A DNA stretch of 64,000 bases from Pandoraea fibrosis (lineage in GTDB: Bacteria; Pseudomonadota; Gammaproteobacteria; Burkholderiales; Burkholderiaceae), in contig NZ_CP047385.1 in the NCBI RefSeq assembly GCF_000807775.2, forward strand, positions 4,836,001-4,900,000, given 5' to 3'. The notes beneath the pieces are model-generated. The model worked only from the letters and a program-made list of their open reading frames with translations. It was not told the origin of the DNA and did no database searches. The translations under genes and the position numbers were made by a program. Of this stretch, positions 34,502 through 43,281 are shown piece after piece (the stretch's first letter is position 1; every line of letters begins with the position of its first letter).

Positions 34502-35872
34502 TCAGATAAGTGTGGCGAATGTGGTATCGGGCACATTGCTGATGCTAGCGAGCACGCGCAGCGCCCGCTCAAGATCGTCTCTCGCGCCCACGGTGCCGAG
34601 GCTGATTCGGTACCCGATCTGCGTGCTATCAGCGGCGACTGCGAAATGCGGGCCCGGCGAAACGCGCACCCCTGCTTGCAGTGCCCGCGTGCAGAAATCG
34701 TTGACCTGGCCAACGGTAGCGACAGGCACCCAGACATGGTATCCGACAGATTCGGTTTCGCGCACGGCAGGAATGAACTTCCGAGCGAGACGCGCACGTG
34801 CCAGCGACTCTTTGCGGTGAAGTTCGATGCACTCGGCAAGAGAGCCGTCGGCAAGAATGGATTCGGCAAGCGTCGCATAGACGCCCGGTCCGATCCATTG
34901 CGTGCTGACGAGTGCCTCGTGGAACACGTTGAAGTACACATCCGGCACCAACGCGTAGCCGAGTCGGAAGCCCGACGCCACGCATTTCGAAAGTCCTGTC
35001 AGATACAGCGAACGATCAGGCATCAGCGACGTCAGTGTGGGCAACCCATCGTTCGCAAGTGGCACATTCACGCCGTCCTCGATGAGCATTGCATCGTGTG
35101 CCCTAACGATCTTGACCAACGCCTCGCGCCGGGCAAGCGAAAGGGTCGCGGTCGTCGGGTTATGCATCGTTGGCGTCAGCACGACAACCTTCGCTTTCGT
35201 GCGCTTCAATACCTCGTCAACCGATTCGGGAATGACACCGTTGTCGTCACACTGCGCGGCCACCAGTTCGACGTTCGCATACTCGGCAATGCGTTTGATG
35301 CCGGTATACGTCAACGCTTCGCAAACTGCACGATCGCCGGGGCGCAAGAGCGTTTTGAATGCCGCGAGCAGCCCCTGATGCACGCCTGCCGTGCAGAGCA
35401 TCCGGCTGGGCACCGCAGATGGGCTAGACGCCGCTAACCATTGCGTCGCGAGCTGACGATGATGGTGTGACGGGACGTAAGATCGGTACGAGAACAGGCT
35501 TTCCTGCAGTGTCTCCGACGCAAGTCGGCTCATGGCTTTTGCCAGCGCGCCGTTCACTACGCTGGTCGGCAATGTATTGAGCGAAAGATCCGCCACGGCA
35601 TTTTCGTGTTGTGGCGTGGCGTCGAACGCATTGCACACGAAGGTGCCGCTACCCACGCGTGCTTCGACCAGTCCACGTCGGGCCGCCTCGCCCATGGCGC
35701 GAGAAACGGTGGCGACGGTGACGCCGAACTCCTCACTGATCTCGCGATTCGACGGCAGCTTTTCGCCCGGACGCAGCGCCCCACTGGTAATGGCGTTCTC
35801 GATGGAGGTCACCAGCGTCAGGTACTTCGGAGTATTCGGGTCCCGCGTCTCGGGAATCCACTTGTTATTCAT
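34502..35872 (-). CDS. MocR-type regulator (GntR DNA-binding domain fused to aminotransferase domain), copy 1
   Basis: Protein of about 456 residues. N-terminal winged helix-turn-helix: LRPGEKLPSNREISEEFGVTVATVSRAMGEA. A fold-type I aminotransferase-like domain follows, with the PLP lysine in LTGLSKCVASGFRLGY and the loop VLTPTMHNPTTATLS. Such proteins sense PLP adducts of an amino compound. I use the ATG at 35872; a GTG at 35884 is possible. Its promoter has a TACTAGTTC site (35924-35935). It is followed closely by the PhyH gene. Confidence 0.92.
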   Translation of the reverse strand: MNNKWIPETRDPNTPKYLTLVTSIENAITSGALRPGEKLPSNREISEEFGVTVATVSRAMGEAARRGLVEARVGSGTFVCNAFDATPQHENAVADLSLNTLPTSVVNGALAKAMSRLASETLQESLFSYRSYVPSHHHRQLATQWLAASSPSAVPSRMLCTAGVHQGLLAAFKTLLRPGDRAVCEALTYTGIKRIAEYANVELVAAQCDDNGVIPESVDEVLKRTKAKVVVLTPTMHNPTTATLSLARREALVKIVRAHDAMLIEDGVNVPLANDGLPTLTSLMPDRSLYLTGLSKCVASGFRLGYALVPDVYFNVFHEALVSTQWIGPGVYATLAESILADGSLAECIELHRKESLARARLARKFIPAVRETESVGYHVWVPVATVGQVNDFCTRALQAGVRVSPGPHFAVAADSTQIGYRISLGTVGARDDLERALRVLASISNVPDTTFATLI

Positions 35873-35923
35873 GGTCGTGTGCACGAGGTTGGCGGATGCG
35901 CTTGCGGAGCAATTTTCGCATGC

Positions 35924-35935
35924 GAACTAGTATAC
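35924..35935 (-). promoter_or_regulatory. TACTAGTTC motif upstream of MocR copy 1
   Basis: On the minus strand this reads GTATACTAGTTC, 52 bp before the MocR start and between it and the ABC ATPase stop. Fits autoregulation. Confidence 0.6.
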
Positions 35936-35953
35936 ACTCGCGATCGTTGCAGT

Positions 35954-36679
35954 TCAGTGCAATATCTTCCCCAGAAAATCCTTGGCACGGTCAGATACGG
36001 GAGCGCCAAAAAACGCGTCTTTGCTGCGATCTTCGACTACGCGCCCCTGATCCATGAACCGCACTCGGTTTGCTACGCGCCGAGCGAATCCCATCTCATG
36101 GGTGACCACCATCATCGTCATGCCATCGTTTGCAAGGCCGGTCATCACGTCCAGCACCTCGTTGACCATTTCCGGATCGAGCGCGGACGTCGGCTCGTCG
36201 AAGAGCATGACAATCGGGTCCATCGACAACGCGCGCGCGATTGCAACCCGTTGCTGTTGTCCACCCGAGAGCTGCGCCGGGAACTTGTGTTGTTGCGCAA
36301 GCAATCCCACTCGTTCGAGATACCGTAAGCCCTTGGCGATGGCCTCGTCGGGCGAACGGCGCAGAACTTTGATCTGAGCGAGCGTCAGGTTGTCGCGTAC
36401 GCTCAGGTGAGGAAACAGCTCGAATCCCTGGAAAACCATGCCAATACGTGCGCGCAGGGCCGGAAGCGAAGCATGCCTGTCGCTGACCAGCGTGCCGTCG
36501 ACGCGAATTTCACCGGCCTGAACCGGCTCCAGTCCGTTGACTGTCTTGATGAGGGTGGATTTCCCGGAGCCCGATGGCCCGCAAACCACAACGACCTCGC
36601 CTCGGGCGACAGTCGCGTTGCAGTCTTCCAGAACCTTGAAGGCGCCGTAATTTTTTGAGACGTTCTTGATCTCGATCAT
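35954..36679 (-). CDS. Polar amino-acid ABC transporter, ATP-binding protein
   Basis: Protein of 241 residues (GlnQ/GltL family). Walker [11 protein letters not shown]-loop [14 protein letters not shown], signature [15 protein letters not shown], Walker [16 protein letters not shown], switch His VTHEMGFA are all intact. The start [12 protein letters not shown] is the family start; earlier ATGs would run into the permease gene. Last gene of the import operon. Confidence 0.95.
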   Translation of the reverse strand: MIEIKNVSKNYGAFKVLEDCNATVARGEVVVVCGPSGSGKSTLIKTVNGLEPVQAGEIRVDGTLVSDRHASLPALRARIGMVFQGFELFPHLSVRDNLTLAQIKVLRRSPDEAIAKGLRYLERVGLLAQQHKFPAQLSGGQQQRVAIARALSMDPIVMLFDEPTSALDPEMVNEVLDVMTGLANDGMTMMVVTHEMGFARRVANRVRFMDQGRVVEDRSKDAFFGAPVSDRAKDFLGKILH

Positions 36680-36707
36680 GGTGGTCAGTTCAGGGAGAGT
36701 CGGGTCA

Positions 36708-37400
36708 TTAACGAACGATCTGGATGCGGCGCTGGAGCCGGCCCACGACGCGCGAAAGACCAAAGCTGATAACGAAATACACGGCAGCGACGAAAACATA
36801 CATTTCGATGGGGCGTCCGTCGCGTTGGGCCACGTTGGAGGCGGCACCGACGAAATCGGTAATCGAAATCACGTACACAAGAGACACGTCCTGGAAGAGG
36901 ATGATGGTCTGTGTGAGCAAGACCGGCAGCATGTTCCGGACTGCCTGAGGAATCACGATCAACGCCATGATCTGGGTCTCGCGCATGCCGAGCGCGCGGG
37001 CGGCATAAAACTGGCCGCGGGGTACCGACAGAATGCCTGCGCGCATGATCTCGCAGTAGTACGCCGCCTCGAACATAACGAAGGTCGTCAGCGACGACGT
37101 GAAGGCTCCCACCTGAATCGGATTTTGTGCCCCGGTGAGCCAGGCGCCGATATAAGGCACCAAAAAATAGAACCAGAAGATCACCAGGACGAGCGGCACC
37201 GCGCGTACCAGATTGACGTAGGCAGAAGCGATATTTCTCACCGCCGCATTGCCAGACAGCCGCATCAGCGCAAGCCCGGTCCCGGCCACAAGCCCACCCA
37301 CCATCGCCATGAGTGTCAGCTTGATCGTGAAGGTCATTCCATCGACGAACAGATAGTTCAGCGAGCGCGTGATGACTCCGGTGTCAAAACCTTCCAACAT
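36708..37400 (-). CDS. Polar amino-acid ABC transporter permease
   Basis: Inner-membrane protein of 230 residues, HisM/GltK type. About five hydrophobic segments; the conserved cytoplasmic EAA loop reads [27 protein letters not shown]. It is paired with the permease at 37411-38130, the usual heterodimeric channel. The motif [22 protein letters not shown] is typical. Confidence 0.93.
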   Translation of the reverse strand: MLEGFDTGVITRSLNYLFVDGMTFTIKLTLMAMVGGLVAGTGLALMRLSGNAAVRNIASAYVNLVRAVPLVLVIFWFYFLVPYIGAWLTGAQNPIQVGAFTSSLTTFVMFEAAYYCEIMRAGILSVPRGQFYAARALGMRETQIMALIVIPQAVRNMLPVLLTQTIILFQDVSLVYVISITDFVGAASNVAQRDGRPIEMYVFVAAVYFVISFGLSRVVGRLQRRIQIVR

Positions 37401-37410
37401 GAATTCACCC

Positions 37411-38130
37411 TTATCCGCGAGGCGTTGAGAATCTGGCGTCTACGCGGCGCATGACGTAAATCACCGCGAGATTGATCAGCACATATAGCGCCGTTGCCAC
37501 AATAAATGGTTCAAACGTCTGAAACGAGAGCTCAGTCACGGCGCGCGTGCGCGCCGTCAGCTCCATCAGGCCGATGGTCAGCGCGACCGCACTATTTTTC
37601 ATAACGCCGACAAATTCGCCTGTGAGCGGCAAGACAATGATGCGCACGGCCTGCGGCAGCAACACGTAGCGATAGGATTGCCAAAGTGTCATCCCGGTCG
37701 CCAACGCCGCCATTTCCTGCCCCCGCGACAGACTCCTGATGCCCGCCGAAACCTGAACGGCAACGCGTGCCGACGTGTAAAACCCGAGAGAAACGACGGC
37801 GGTCACGTATGCCGAGTATTCGTAAGCCTTCAGCCACACACCGAGGGCTCGTGGCAGTAGCTCCGGCGCCACGAAATAGAAGAGGAACATCTGGACCAGC
37901 AACGGTATGTTGCGAAACACCTCGATATACCCGTGTGCCAGCCGTGACACCCAGTGACTCCTGAGCGTGCATAACGCACCGACAATTACCCCGAGAACGA
38001 GAGCCAGAATCCATGCGGCGCCGGCGGTTGCCAGCGTCCAGCAAAGCCCGTTGAGGATCGTCTCGAGGTAAGTGCCGTTGCCGTCAGGCGATGGCTGTGA
38101 AAATACCTGCCAGTCCCAGTGGTAATTCAT
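37411..38130 (-). CDS. Polar amino-acid ABC transporter permease
   Basis: Inner-membrane protein of 239 residues, GltJ type. EAA loop: EMAALATGMTLWQSYRYVLLPQAVRIIVLPL. N-terminal YLETILNGLCWTLATAGAAWILAL starts the first membrane span. 10 bp ahead of the second permease gene and 24 bp behind the binding-protein gene. The substrate is set by the binding protein. Confidence 0.93.
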   Translation of the reverse strand: MNYHWDWQVFSQPSPDGNGTYLETILNGLCWTLATAGAAWILALVLGVIVGALCTLRSHWVSRLAHGYIEVFRNIPLLVQMFLFYFVAPELLPRALGVWLKAYEYSAYVTAVVSLGFYTSARVAVQVSAGIRSLSRGQEMAALATGMTLWQSYRYVLLPQAVRIIVLPLTGEFVGVMKNSAVALTIGLMELTARTRAVTELSFQTFEPFIVATALYVLINLAVIYVMRRVDARFSTPRG

Positions 38131-38154
38131 GTTCGGACCTCCGCCGTCGCAAGC

Positions 38155-39081
38155 TCATTTGTAGTCTTTGGGGTCGCCCGAATCGTTGGGAACCGCAATG
38201 GCGTGCTTGAGTTTTTCGCTCATCGGAATGCGCAGGTTGATACCGAGCGATGGCAGGGTCGACTCGAACCATTTCTGGTAAAGCGCATTCATCTGGCCGG
38301 ACTTGAACATGTCGGCAAGCGTATCGTTCACAAGTGCGCGGAACTGCGGGTCATTGCGTCTCATCATGAGTGCCCAGGGCTCGACCGGCATTTTCTCGAT
38401 GTTCCACATCACGTAATCGTCGGGATTTTTTGCGTTGGCAATCTGAGAGGCCGCAAGAATGTCGGTGATGATGAAGGCGACGGCGCGACCGCTACTCATC
38501 GTCATGAATGACGCAGCATGATCAGCCGCAACGGTCAACTTCATGCCGAGGCCGTCTTGCTGGTTCAACTCGTTGATGTGCGCGATGTCCGTGGTGCCCG
38601 ATGAGGTAACAACCGTCTTGCCGCGGAGGTCGTCGAGCGTGCGGATGTTTGACCGTTTGAGTGACGCAGCGGCTTCGTTGCCGACGTAAAGCGTGTAGGA
38701 GAACGCTACCTGTCGTTGTCGATCCAGCGTGTTCGCATCCGAGCCGCATGTCAGGTCGATCGTCTGATTGAGCATCAGCGGGATTCGGGTGGCAGAGGTA
38801 ATCGGCTGATACTTCACGTTCAGGTTGGGTAGCCCTACCTTAGCCTTCACCGCGTCCACGATCTTCATGCAAGCGTCAATGGAGTAACCGCGATACACCT
38901 GTTTATCGTCGAGGTAGGAGAAAGGCACGGACGATTCGCGCACGCCAAGGGTCATCGTTCCCGACGACTTAATTTTTTGAAGCGTGCCCGTCAGTTCCTG
39001 GCTATGGGCAGCCGATGCCAGACACGACGCGGCCCAGACGAACGCGAGGGCAGCGCCCCAATGCTTGAATTCCGATTTCAT
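38155..39081 (-). CDS. Periplasmic amino-acid-binding protein (GltI-like, family 3)
   Basis: Secreted protein of about 308 residues; a signal peptide occupies the first ~27 (WGAALAFVWAASCLASAAHS). Lobe motifs SGTMTLGVRESSVPFSYLD, ITSATRIPLMLNQTIDLTCGSDANT and VTSSGTTDIAHINEL are like glutamate/aspartate-binding proteins. The ATG at 39081 has CGGAG six bases upstream; the ATG two codons earlier lies too close. First gene of the import operon, whose promoter carries two TACTRGTTC sites. A related gene lies wrecked at 46500-47290. Confidence 0.92.
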   Translation of the reverse strand: MKSEFKHWGAALAFVWAASCLASAAHSQELTGTLQKIKSSGTMTLGVRESSVPFSYLDDKQVYRGYSIDACMKIVDAVKAKVGLPNLNVKYQPITSATRIPLMLNQTIDLTCGSDANTLDRQRQVAFSYTLYVGNEAAASLKRSNIRTLDDLRGKTVVTSSGTTDIAHINELNQQDGLGMKLTVAADHAASFMTMSSGRAVAFIITDILAASQIANAKNPDDYVMWNIEKMPVEPWALMMRRNDPQFRALVNDTLADMFKSGQMNALYQKWFESTLPSLGINLRIPMSEKLKHAIAVPNDSGDPKDYK

Positions 39082-39143
39082 GGCCATCTCCGGTTAAGGG
39101 GCTGACTTTGCGCCCCGGGTGGTTGATCGGAGGCATATCGATC

Positions 39144-39187
39144 GAACCAGTACACATTCATTGTTTATTCATGGTGGACTAGTTCAA
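39144..39187 (-). promoter_or_regulatory. Two TACTAGTTC-type motifs upstream of the ABC importer operon
   Basis: GAACCAGTACAC (39144-39155; the complement contains TACTGGTTC) and GGACTAGTTCAA (39176-39187) face each other 32 bp apart. They lie 63-106 bp before the binding-protein start. Confidence 0.55.
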
Positions 39188-39204
39188 AATCGTTTTCAAG
39201 AGGG

Positions 39205-39444
39205 CAATAATGTCGAGCATTTCATTGTCGACAAGTGATTCCGGAGACGTGGAATCACCTGAACCGCTTGTTTTATCAAGGCTTTCGCGCATTGATTGCC
39301 GCTTTGACGGAGCGCCGGCGTTATCAGATATTCGGGAAAACCAAGGGGTACGTTGTCAATGCGTACTGGTACGCATCGCGATTTCGATCATTGGGGCGTG
39401 TGAGTCGAGAATCAGGCAGATTTCGGCGGGCTTCGCCGGGATAG
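39205..39444 (+). pseudogene. Unrecognised C-terminal gene fragment
   Basis: An open frame from about 39205 to the TAG at 39442 reads ...WNHLNRLFYQGFRALIAALTERRRYQIFGKTKGYVVNAYWYASRFRSL... It looks like real protein with ordinary composition. It lacks a start with a ribosome site, and its end overlaps the MocR copy 2 gene on the other strand by 33 bp. I do not recognise the family. It is probably a remnant between two intact units. The residues after about 39390 may be chance read-through. Confidence 0.35.
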
Positions 39445-40836
39445 AACGCGGGCCACCGCGTCCAGGGCCGGCTTGAGCGCATCGATGGACGCCACCGAGC
39501 CAAGGCTGATTCGCAAAGCATGATCGACGGGGCCGTCGCCGATCAGAAACTGTGTTGACGCCGACACCAGAATGCCAATCCTGGCAAGCTCGGCGATGGC
39601 GTTTTCCGGAGGTGTCGAGCCGGTATCGACCCAGACGTGATACGAAGGTGCGCCTGAGGGTGAGGCCATGCGTGGCCCAAGAGAGCGAGCAGCAATCGCG
39701 ACACGTCGGCTGGCTTCCATCCGATGCAGTAGCGTGCTCTGGAACGCGTCACCCGAATGAATCAACTGGCTTGCGATGGTGGCTTGGGTCGACGGCTCGG
39801 TCCATCCAAGCATGGACATCGCATCCCTGATGCGCGAGACGAGTCCTGCCGGCGCCGCGACGTAGCCCACCCGGATGCCCGGGGATACGGACTTTGACAG
39901 GCTGCTGACGATCACGACCCCCTCAGGCCATTCGCTGGCCAGAGGCGGGGCGTGTGCGCCGGCAAGCATTCCGTAGACATCGTCCTCCACGATCGGGATC
40001 GCGGCTTCCCGAGCGAAACGCAGCAACTCCGCCCGCCGGGGCGGGCTAAGGCTGGCTGTGGTGGGATTGTGGGTGACGGGGGTGCAGACGACGGCCTTGA
40101 TGGATTTATCGCGCAGAAAGCGCCAGAGCATAGTGCTATTCAGGCCCTCATGGTCCACGTCCACCGGAATCAGGCGAAGCTGCAAGAGCTGTGCAATGCG
40201 CTTTAGACCGACATAGTTGAGTCGCTCGCACAGAACGGCATCGCCTGGCGATGCCAGTGCGAGCAGTGTGCATAGAATGCCTTCATGGGCACCCTGCGTT
40301 ATCAGCACTTGATCGGGGGAGAAGGTAAGCCCGCGCAGCGCAAACCATGCGGCGCCAGCACGCCGGTTGCGCAGTGCACCCTCCAGGGGCGAATGTCCGA
40401 AGAGTTGCTGGGGCTCCCCCGTGGTCGCGATGGCGCGAAAGCTGTGCTGCAGGATGGGCCCCGCAACGGACGTCGGCAACGTGTTCAGCGATAAATCGAC
40501 GAAGCCGTCGTGTTCGAGGGGTTCCTCGACGGTCTTGCGGCAAACGAACGTTCCACTGCCGGTTTTCGTCACGATCAGGCCCCGGCGCGTGGCGTGTTCG
40601 ATGGCTTTGGTGACGGTTGCAACCGTCACACCGAACTGGCGGGCCAGGAACCGCTGTGGTGGTAGCCGTGCGCCGGGTTTCAATTCGCCGGTTTCGATGC
40701 CTTTTGCAATCGCCTCAACGACCGATTCGTACTTGGGAAGTCCTTCCGTCAGGCCATTCAGCCAACCTTGGGAGGTATCCGTCATTTCCTCGACGCTGCC
40801 GCCTGCCGTTCCGCCTTCTTTGCTGTCCCCGGCCAT
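39412..40836 (-). CDS. MocR-type regulator (GntR/aminotransferase fusion), copy 2
   Basis: Protein of 474 residues. DNA-binding part: LKPGARLPPQRFLARQFGVTVATVTKAIEHATRRG. The PLP-binding part has VVCTPVTHNPTTASLSPPRR, IPIVEDDVYG and the Lys in VSSLSKSVSPGIRVGYV. It shares the phrase LSLNTLPTSV and overall layout with copy 1, so the two are paralogues. GGAG lies 8 bp before the ATG. TACTAGTTC is found 33 bp upstream at 40869. Two MocR genes around one importer is unusual. Confidence 0.92.
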   Translation of the reverse strand: MAGDSKEGGTAGGSVEEMTDTSQGWLNGLTEGLPKYESVVEAIAKGIETGELKPGARLPPQRFLARQFGVTVATVTKAIEHATRRGLIVTKTGSGTFVCRKTVEEPLEHDGFVDLSLNTLPTSVAGPILQHSFRAIATTGEPQQLFGHSPLEGALRNRRAGAAWFALRGLTFSPDQVLITQGAHEGILCTLLALASPGDAVLCERLNYVGLKRIAQLLQLRLIPVDVDHEGLNSTMLWRFLRDKSIKAVVCTPVTHNPTTASLSPPRRAELLRFAREAAIPIVEDDVYGMLAGAHAPPLASEWPEGVVIVSSLSKSVSPGIRVGYVAAPAGLVSRIRDAMSMLGWTEPSTQATIASQLIHSGDAFQSTLLHRMEASRRVAIAARSLGPRMASPSGAPSYHVWVDTGSTPPENAIAELARIGILVSASTQFLIGDGPVDHALRISLGSVASIDALKPALDAVARVLSRRSPPKSA

Positions 40837-40868
40837 CTACCACACTCCAGTCGATGAGTGGATTAACC

Positions 40869-40882
40869 GTACTAGTTCGATT
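40869..40882 (-). promoter_or_regulatory. TACTAGTTC motif upstream of MocR copy 2
   Basis: GTACTAGTTCGATT, followed by AATTA; the ATTAATT flank is shared with the copy at 33433. It may mark autoregulation or cross-regulation by copy 1. Confidence 0.6.
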
Positions 40883-41052
40883 AATTATATGCATCATAAC
40901 AATTTGAGTGCGAAACTTTTACTGGCACAGAGGCGCGCGCGTCGGTCATCCCAATCCGCGCTCGACATGCTCAAACACTTTCTCTCCCTATCATCTCGAC
41001 ACCTGGCTATCGCCTGACTTGATCATTCGATTGCAGGTGCGACATACGCGCC

Positions 41053-43281
41053 CTATTCTCCCGCGACAGGCCTCTGCAGCTTGTCAAGTGTGATCGGCAA
41101 ATCCCTCACGCGTGTTCCGGAGGCATTGAAGATTGCGTTGGAAATGGCAGCGGCAACACCAACAATTCCGATTTCCCCAACGCCTTTGATTCCCAGCGGA
41201 TTGACCTCCCTGTCGTCTTCAGGAATCAGAATGGCCTCAACGTCCTGCACGTCTGCATTCACCGGCACCACGTATTCGGCCATGTTTGTATTGATTGCTC
41301 GGCCTAAGCGCGGATCCATCTCAAGGGCTTCCAGCAGCGCGGAGGACAGACCCCAAACCATGCCACCACGCAGTTGAGCGAGCGTTGTGCGTTCGTTGAG
41401 GATACGCCCGCAAGCGAATGCTCCGACCAGGCGCGGCACACGGATTTCGTGCGTGAGGCGGTGAATTCTGACTTCTACGAACTGTGCGCCGAAGGAATAA
41501 ACGGCCACCCGTTCGCTCGCCTCGCGAGTTGAAAGCGTGGCTCGCCCATCCGCCCCCTTGCCGTCGAAGGCCTTGTATTGCGCCGTTTCCTGAACGGATG
41601 AAGTGCCCAACCGATCGAACACACTCTCCAACTCGGCTGACGAAGGCATGACACCTCCGAAGCGAGCAATGATCCGTTCGCAGGCCATCCGAATCGCGGG
41701 CGCAGTGCTTGCCGTCTGCATGGATCCCCCCGCAGGCGCGGTGGGTGGGAGCAGGCTATCGCCCACATGCACCTCTACGTCCTCCATGGGCACACCCAGC
41801 AGCTCGGCAGCAACCTGTCCCAGCGCAGTGCAGGAACCCGTACCGATCTCTGACGCGGCCACTTCCACGCGCACCCGGCCGCCACGCGTGAGCGTCACCG
41901 TGGCGTTACCACCGTAGTTGAAGCACGGAAAGATGGCCGCCGCACAGCCGTGGCCGATGACCCAATCGCCATCGCACGTCGCATAAGGCGCGATATTCCG
42001 GTGGCTCCAGCCAAAACGCCGTGCGCCCTCTTCAAAGCACTTTGCAAGTGAACGACTCGTGAACCGACTACCATCCACCGGGCTGTGCGTGGGTTCATTG
42101 CGCAGGCGCAGTTCGATGGGGTCGAGCTTGAGGCGATACGCCAATTCGTCCATGGCGGTTTCGAGCGCAAACATATACGGCATTTCGCCGGGCCCGCGCA
42201 TGAAACCCGGTGTAATCCGGTCCGCCTGAACGATATTCACCCGCGTAGCAATGGCAGGTACGGCGTACATATCGGCCGTCTGCTTGGTTGCGCCGCTCGC
42301 TGTCACGTCGACGCGCGAGCACAGTTCCCAAGATTCGTGCAAATAAGCGGTCAGCTTACCGTCCGCCGACGCGCCGAGCTGAACGTGATGACGGCTATCC
42401 GCGCGGAATGTCGAAAGCGTGAACCCCTGAGCCCGCGTGGCGACCAGCTTGACCGGTCGGCGCAATTTTCGAGACAGCGCCGCAAGCAACGCAGTTCTGG
42501 GTGTCAGGCTGAGCTTGCTGCCGAACGCTCCACCGACATATGGGCTGATCACTCGCACCCGCTCGGGTGCGAGCCCCAATTGACGCGCAACACCTTTCTG
42601 CAGACCAAGCACATACTGGCTCGGTTCATGGACGACGAGATTATCGCCCTCCCACTGCACAGTGGTGGGAAACGGCTCCATGGCGTTATGCACCTGGCCC
42701 GGCGTTCTGTAGGTCTCATCGACCACCACCGTTGACTGAGCAAATGCAGAATGGGCATCGCCCACAATCGGGTCCCGGAATCCAGGGCTGACCGCGGACC
42801 AGCGTTGTGTGGCAGCGCCTGGCGCGTCGAGCGATGTCGCCGCCGGTCGCGCAGCATATTGCGTAACCACTAACGCAGCCGCCTCTCTTGCCACCTCGGG
42901 CGTTTCGGCGAGCACTACGCCGATGATCTGCCCGTCGAACATGATTTCCGGCCCTGTGAGTGGCTGGTAACTGGTGCATGAGCCGGCGGCCTTGCTAACC
43001 GGCGCCGAGAGTACGGGCGCGTTCTCATGCGTCACGACGTCGATGACCCCGGGTACGGCCAAGGCGCCAGTAACATCGATCGCCGCGATGCGCCCCCTCG
43101 GAAGGCTACTCAGAATCAGCCACGCATGCACGGGATTGAGTACAGGGAAGTCTGCCGCGTATTGCGCGCGACCGGTGACCTTGGCGAGTGCGTCATAACG
43201 CGTAAGCGGCAAGCCTATCAGTGGCAAGCTGCGCAGCCCTTGGTCGGGGGCTTCGAGGTCATGTTCGGGTGCGGCATTCAT
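41053..43281 (-). CDS. paoC: Molybdenum-cofactor subunit of a PaoABC-type aldehyde oxidoreductase
   Basis: Protein of 742 residues, xanthine-oxidase family large subunit. Landmarks: DALAKVTGRAQYAADF, PYVGGAFGSKLSLTPRTALLAALS, GFMRGPGEMPYMFALETAMDELA, GGSMQTASTAPAI, and the catalytic Glu in NPLGIKGVGEIGIVG. Length fits E. coli PaoC (about 732). It starts in an ATGA overlap with the FAD subunit gene. No maturation factor (PaoD/XdhC-like) is seen nearby. The complex oxidises aldehydes to acids, probably aromatic ones. Confidence 0.92.
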   Translation of the reverse strand: MNAAPEHDLEAPDQGLRSLPLIGLPLTRYDALAKVTGRAQYAADFPVLNPVHAWLILSSLPRGRIAAIDVTGALAVPGVIDVVTHENAPVLSAPVSKAAGSCTSYQPLTGPEIMFDGQIIGVVLAETPEVAREAAALVVTQYAARPAATSLDAPGAATQRWSAVSPGFRDPIVGDAHSAFAQSTVVVDETYRTPGQVHNAMEPFPTTVQWEGDNLVVHEPSQYVLGLQKGVARQLGLAPERVRVISPYVGGAFGSKLSLTPRTALLAALSRKLRRPVKLVATRAQGFTLSTFRADSRHHVQLGASADGKLTAYLHESWELCSRVDVTASGATKQTADMYAVPAIATRVNIVQADRITPGFMRGPGEMPYMFALETAMDELAYRLKLDPIELRLRNEPTHSPVDGSRFTSRSLAKCFEEGARRFGWSHRNIAPYATCDGDWVIGHGCAAAIFPCFNYGGNATVTLTRGGRVRVEVAASEIGTGSCTALGQVAAELLGVPMEDVEVHVGDSLLPPTAPAGGSMQTASTAPAIRMACERIIARFGGVMPSSAELESVFDRLGTSSVQETAQYKAFDGKGADGRATLSTREASERVAVYSFGAQFVEVRIHRLTHEIRVPRLVGAFACGRILNERTTLAQLRGGMVWGLSSALLEALEMDPRLGRAINTNMAEYVVPVNADVQDVEAILIPEDDREVNPLGIKGVGEIGIVGVAAAISNAIFNASGTRVRDLPITLDKLQRPVAGE

